A stretch of DNA of 54,311 nucleotides, taken from the NCBI GenBank assembly GCA_009783885.1, contig WRCN01000014.1, positions 1 through 54,311 on the forward strand, written 5' to 3'. The translations under genes and the position numbers were made by a program. Shown in pieces: positions 51,467-54,311 of the stretch. The notes below the pieces were generated by a model. It saw only the letters and a program-made list of their open reading frames with translations. It did no database searches and was not told where the DNA came from. Source of the DNA: Bacteroidales bacterium (GTDB taxonomy: Bacteria; Bacteroidota; Bacteroidia; Bacteroidales; P3). Every line of letters begins with the position of its first letter. The first letter of the stretch is position 1.

Positions 51467-52531
51467 TCACTCTTTTTTCTCAAACCATTCTACAATCCTT
51501 GCAAACACTTCTTGACCGATGTATTCTTGTTTTTTCTCACTGGTTTCAGGGTCTGTGATGGTTTTCATAAATGTATGATTGGCATCTAAAATCGGCATCA
51601 TCGTGAGATTATCTTTACCCCAACGTGTGAAAAAGAAAGGTAATAAATCATTTTCTCTTGTTTGTATATCTGCAGTTCCAAAAACGAACAATAGCGGACA
51701 GTTTATATTTTGCAATCGTGGCAACATAATGTCAAAATTCCAAGAGACATCATTCATTATGGCACTATGATCTTCGTCCGAATATGGAGATTCTTTCCTA
51801 TCACTTTTACTGTATTCTTGCAACCATTGATAACGGGCATAAACTTCGTCAATCCTCTTTTGTGCCTCTTCGGAACTAATTTGTCCTATATCCATCAAAC
51901 GCCTATGTTCGTAACCTTTTCCAGTCAGTCGGCCTAATACACCGCAAGCCTGTATAACCAAACGCTGAACTTTTTGCGGATATTTATCTGCAAGCTTTGT
52001 AACCACAGGTCCGCCTTGCGAATTTCCAATAAAGAAAAACGGAGATTTTGGATTACTTCGCTTTCGAATAATGTCCACAACTTGGTTTAACTGTTCCACA
52101 TAGTAATCCAAAAAATCAAATTTATTGAATATCGTATAATCTCCGAAAGCCGTATCAATAAGCGGTGGAGGTCCTTCTGTATATGGCTTGCAGATTGGTG
52201 TTCCGGGTTTGGCAATAACCACAAAATTGTATTTTTCTGTATACTCTTTCACTGAAAACGGAGGTATCATAACATGATTCCACGTTCTGCCATCGTCATA
52301 ATCATAATAAATCAACACCGGATAATTTCCGGAACCTTGCGAAAAAAAGACAGTCGGATTTTCAGGATTGAATAGCTTTGAAACGACGTAACGAACACTA
52401 TCCGCTTCGGGGTAGGCTTTGTCGGGGATTGAAAAATATGTCCAACCGGCTTTTTCAACACGTTCGGCGCAAGGCAGTGCAAACGCAGCAATTGTTTGCA
52501 ACAAAAATAAAAAAGAGATGATTTTTTTCAT
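51467..52531 (-). CDS. Secreted alpha/beta hydrolase
   Basis: 354 residues with a signal peptide (MKKIISFLFLLQTIAAFA, followed by LPC). Nucleophile elbow GNSQGG with S171, probable Asp in VFGTADIQ and His in DANHTFM complete a catalytic triad. It acts outside the cytoplasm. The nearest activity class is peptidase/esterase, but no specific substrate can be named. It lies in the same strand block as the precursor peptide, exporter and adaptor; maturation or immunity are both possible roles. Confidence 0.82.
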   Translation of the reverse strand: MKKIISFLFLLQTIAAFALPCAERVEKAGWTYFSIPDKAYPEADSVRYVVSKLFNPENPTVFFSQGSGNYPVLIYYDYDDGRTWNHVMIPPFSVKEYTEKYNFVVIAKPGTPICKPYTEGPPPLIDTAFGDYTIFNKFDFLDYYVEQLNQVVDIIRKRSNPKSPFFFIGNSQGGPVVTKLADKYPQKVQRLVIQACGVLGRLTGKGYEHRRLMDIGQISSEEAQKRIDEVYARYQWLQEYSKSDRKESPYSDEDHSAIMNDVSWNFDIMLPRLQNINCPLLFVFGTADIQTRENDLLPFFFTRWGKDNLTMMPILDANHTFMKTITDPETSEKKQEYIGQEVFARIVEWFEKKE

Positions 52532-52568
52532 AGCTCGTTTAATTTTATGAATTTTACATTTTTAGGTA

Positions 52569-53693
52569 TTATTTCACCAATTCATACAACCGCTGTCTAT
52601 CTTCTTCCTTCCAAAGATCTAATTTTTTCATTTTCATACTGCTTGGATACACCAGTATAGCATGTGGAACGCCAAAAATCTCATACTTTTCATAGGTGGC
52701 TTTCATATCTGAAGCCATAACACTTCGCCAAGGAATTTCGTGATCTCGCATCTTGATTCGCCAAGCTTCTGCCGATCTTTCTTCGTCCACCGATACATAG
52801 GTCATAATCAGTTTTTGCCCCAAATCTTGGTAAATTTCTTTTAAAACAGGTATTTGGCGAGTACATGGAGCACACCATGACGCCGAAAAAAGGATCAGAT
52901 TATATTTTGATGAATCTTGTATGATTGCCTCAAGATTTCCTATATCCCAAGTAGAAAGCATTTGGTTTTTAAATATGGTATCAACTCGTGTGATGTGTTT
53001 GTAAATTTTTTGCCCATAAAAGGACTGTTGAAGTTCTTCCGTAAAAAGATTGAAAACTTTGAAAATATCGGCTTTTGACTTATATTGACCTACGGTGCCG
53101 GATAAAAGAGCTATCATAGTTCGAGAATCTGGATATTGCCTGACAAATTCCATATTGCGTTGTAAAGATTCTTCGTAAGTGCGTTGTCCGCTAAAAAATC
53201 CATATCCATAACGTAATCTTTTCATGGATGATATTAACTCTTGGTTATCTGTATAAATTTCAAAAATATCGTGGATAAAAGTTCCAAATACGTCTTCATC
53301 CGTTCCTCGCCTTCGCATGAGTTCATTAAGATGTGTTCTTGTTTCAACGTAACGGGCTCTAACAAGTAAGAAAGGTCTTTCGAAAAAATAATTGCATATA
53401 CTCAAGGCATCAAGGTTAAAACAAACAAAATGAGCTACAGTATCAAACACTTGGTTATCATAAAGACGAAAACTTGTGATGTAGTCATACAGGCTATCGG
53501 GATAGGAAAATTCCCACCGGTATCCATCTTCAGAATAACCTCTTATATTTTTAGGTTGCCAAAAATCTTCCAAAGAGAGGCGGAGATATAAGCTATCGTA
53601 TCGCTTGCCTTCCAATTCGACACGAACTGTATTCATTTTTTCTGTGGCGTGTAAAGTTCCGCCCAATAGGAGTAGTGTTAAAAATAGTTTCAT
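52569..53693 (-). CDS. Secreted thioredoxin-like protein (TlpA/ResA type)
   Basis: 374 residues: signal peptide (about 1-16), an N-terminal half of about 230 residues I do not recognise, and a C-terminal thioredoxin fold with the redox motif WCAPC at 273-277, then QKLIMTYVSVDEERSAEAW and the cis-Pro region FGVPHAILVYP. The layout (DUF4369-like domain plus AhpC/TlpA) is common in Bacteroidetes. Being encoded next to a six-Cys peptide, it may assist disulfide formation or reduction; this is inference. Confidence 0.82.
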   Translation of the reverse strand: MKLFLTLLLLGGTLHATEKMNTVRVELEGKRYDSLYLRLSLEDFWQPKNIRGYSEDGYRWEFSYPDSLYDYITSFRLYDNQVFDTVAHFVCFNLDALSICNYFFERPFLLVRARYVETRTHLNELMRRRGTDEDVFGTFIHDIFEIYTDNQELISSMKRLRYGYGFFSGQRTYEESLQRNMEFVRQYPDSRTMIALLSGTVGQYKSKADIFKVFNLFTEELQQSFYGQKIYKHITRVDTIFKNQMLSTWDIGNLEAIIQDSSKYNLILFSASWCAPCTRQIPVLKEIYQDLGQKLIMTYVSVDEERSAEAWRIKMRDHEIPWRSVMASDMKATYEKYEIFGVPHAILVYPSSMKMKKLDLWKEEDRQRLYELVK

Positions 53694-53714
53694 AGTGATG
53701 CTTGATTTAATTTT

Positions 53715-53748
53715 AGAAAAGAAGGGGTTTTTTAAGGGTAACCCCTTC
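53715..53748 (-). terminator. Attenuator-like hairpin after the precursor gene
   Basis: GAAGGGGTT at 53721-53729 and AACCCCTTC at 53740-53748 form a nine-bp stem with a ten-base loop. On the minus strand it is followed by TTTTCT. Between the precursor and the rest of the operon it may limit read-through and so favour peptide over exporter. Confidence 0.55.
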
Positions 53749-53753
53749 GTACA

Positions 53754-54011
53754 TTAGGTGTAACAAAAACAACCTTTTGTTAAATGACTGTACCCACAGG
53801 TACCTCCTTTAAGTTCACCTCCACTATATCGCTCGCAAGGATCTGCTTTACAAGTCATTCCAGGATAAGTGCCTGTTGCTTCGGAGCAACCTGCGCTATC
53901 ACCACCACCGTCTTCTTTTCCTCCAACTACTGAGAAAAAGAGGTAACCTCCTCTGATTTCCTTTGACTCTTCTCTCGTTAAAAGAGTTCCAAATTCTTTG
54001 AAATTTTTCAT
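53754..54011 (-). CDS. Cys-rich double-glycine leader peptide (bacteriocin-like precursor)
   Basis: 85 residues. The leader MKNFKEFGTLLTREESKEIRGG (22 residues) fits double-glycine leaders: Gly at -1 and -2, Ile at -4, Glu at -8, Leu at -12. The 63-residue core is rich in Gly and has six cysteines (42, 54, 59, 72, 81, 83), enough for three disulfides or for thioether or other modification. It has no lanthionine or radical-SAM enzyme beside it in this window. A C39 exporter and an HlyD protein are on the same strand downstream. A second GG at 30-31 could be an alternative cleavage site. Bacteriocin, signalling or other function is unknown. Confidence 0.78.
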   Translation of the reverse strand: MKNFKEFGTLLTREESKEIRGGYLFFSVVGGKEDGGGDSAGCSEATGTYPGMTCKADPCERYSGGELKGGTCGYSHLTKGCFCYT

Positions 54012-54133
54012 AATTATTTTTATTTTTTGTTTATAATCTTTTGTTCTTCTTCTTTTGCTGAAAAGTCAGCACCGCAGGAAAATTCGGCTTTTTCTGCTTT
54101 CGTGAGAAAATTACGTGTCGAATACAACACCTC

Positions 54134-54164
54134 TTGTTATATTCAACTTTTTTTTGTACCTTTG
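54134..54164 (+). promoter_or_regulatory. Plus-strand promoter for the small RNA candidate
   Basis: TTG at 54134-54136 and TACCTTTG at 54157-54164, with a 20-base spacer. It points away from the precursor gene and no plus-strand coding start follows within the window. Confidence 0.7.
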
Positions 54165-54168
54165 TTAC

Positions 54169-54252
54169 GCCTTTCTTTGTGGTTTTAGTTATACACTTGA
54201 TGCTACTCCTATTTCATCTTGCGTTTATAGCCTGCAAGAAAGGCTTTTTTTT
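54169..54252 (+). ncRNA. Small structured RNA candidate with its own terminator
   Basis: GCCTTTCTT at 54169-54177 pairs with AAGAAAGGC at 54236-54244, followed by eight T residues (54245-54252). The enclosed 58 bases can form further stems, such as CTTGC with GCAAG near the 3' end and GATG with CATC. Its promoter lies at 54134-54164, giving a predicted transcript of about 84 bases. No open frame of note is inside. I do not recognise a named RNA family. On the other strand this is the leader region of the precursor operon. Confidence 0.55.
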
Positions 54253-54292
54253 GATTTTGAAAGCGGGCGAGGCTTGCAAAAGTTTCCGACTG

Positions 54293-54300
54293 CAAAGATA
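54293..54300 (-). promoter_or_regulatory. Possible minus-strand promoter of the peptide operon
   Basis: The complement of CAAAGATA gives TATCTTTG on the minus strand, about 280 bases upstream of the precursor ATG; the -33 part is outside the window. If used, the operon has a long leader running antisense to the small RNA candidate. I see no better minus-strand box nearer the gene. Confidence 0.4.
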
Positions 54301-54311
54301 CGATTTTTTCA

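Overview
The window looks like a chromosomal segment of a fermentative Bacteroidota, probably Bacteroidia. The evidence is AT-rich DNA, Bacteroidetes-type promoters (TTG or TTTG, about 20 bp, then TAnnTTTG, seen at least seven times), a protein with a type IX secretion C-terminal sorting domain, SPII lipoproteins, and a Porphyromonas-like set of lysine-fermentation genes. No rRNA, tRNA or CRISPR array was seen.

Layout. (1) Positions 1-9000 are an accessory region. Co-directional, unrelated genes (AbiE toxin-antitoxin, T9SS cargo, GH16 enzyme, DUF6881-like protein, ABC exporter, Fic protein) alternate with at least six copies of one long imperfect inverted repeat (AAC..., then TTTGGCGCAATGGC ... 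CGCCAAGCCGCC). This resembles a cassette array. A frameshifted IS1-family element sits against one truncated copy. (2) Positions 9069-27486 hold lysine-to-butyrate fermentation genes: kce, kdd, kamA, a kamB-like gene, kamD, kamE (interrupted by an in-frame TAA), one CoA-transferase subunit, thiolase, an R-specific hydratase, an SDR reductase, acyl-CoA dehydrogenase and etfBA. Unrelated genes are interspersed. Many junctions carry palindromic repeats of several families, and some of these repeats lie inside coding sequence (kamB and, further on, an HlyD gene). (3) Positions 27486-41438 are a Wzx/Wzy-type surface polysaccharide locus with UDP-xylose synthase, most of a WbpA/B/D/I-type diacetamido-uronic acid pathway, four glycosyltransferases, flippase, polymerase and a Wzz-like protein. 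(4) Positions 41451-47683 are mostly housekeeping: a cytidylate-kinase-like protein, a tiny acidic lipoprotein, a stand-alone riboflavin kinase, SppA, a FolK-deoxynucleoside kinase fusion, and an OmpA/TPR lipoprotein. (5) Positions 47777-54011, minus strand, form a peptide secretion locus: a Cys-rich double-glycine precursor, a thioredoxin-like protein, an alpha/beta hydrolase, an HlyD-type adaptor and a C39-peptidase ABC exporter. Upstream of it lies a short plus-strand transcription unit that looks like a structured small RNA.

How the genes work together. Lysine is isomerised by KamA and KamDE, oxidised by Kdd and cleaved by Kce. The acetyl-CoA or acetoacetyl-CoA pool can be reduced through thiolase, SDR and MaoC-type hydratase (an R-stereospecific route) to crotonyl-CoA, then by Bcd/EtfAB to butyryl-CoA. 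Kal, KamC and the CoA-transferase alpha subunit are not visible here. All functional statements are from motif recognition; no database search was run.
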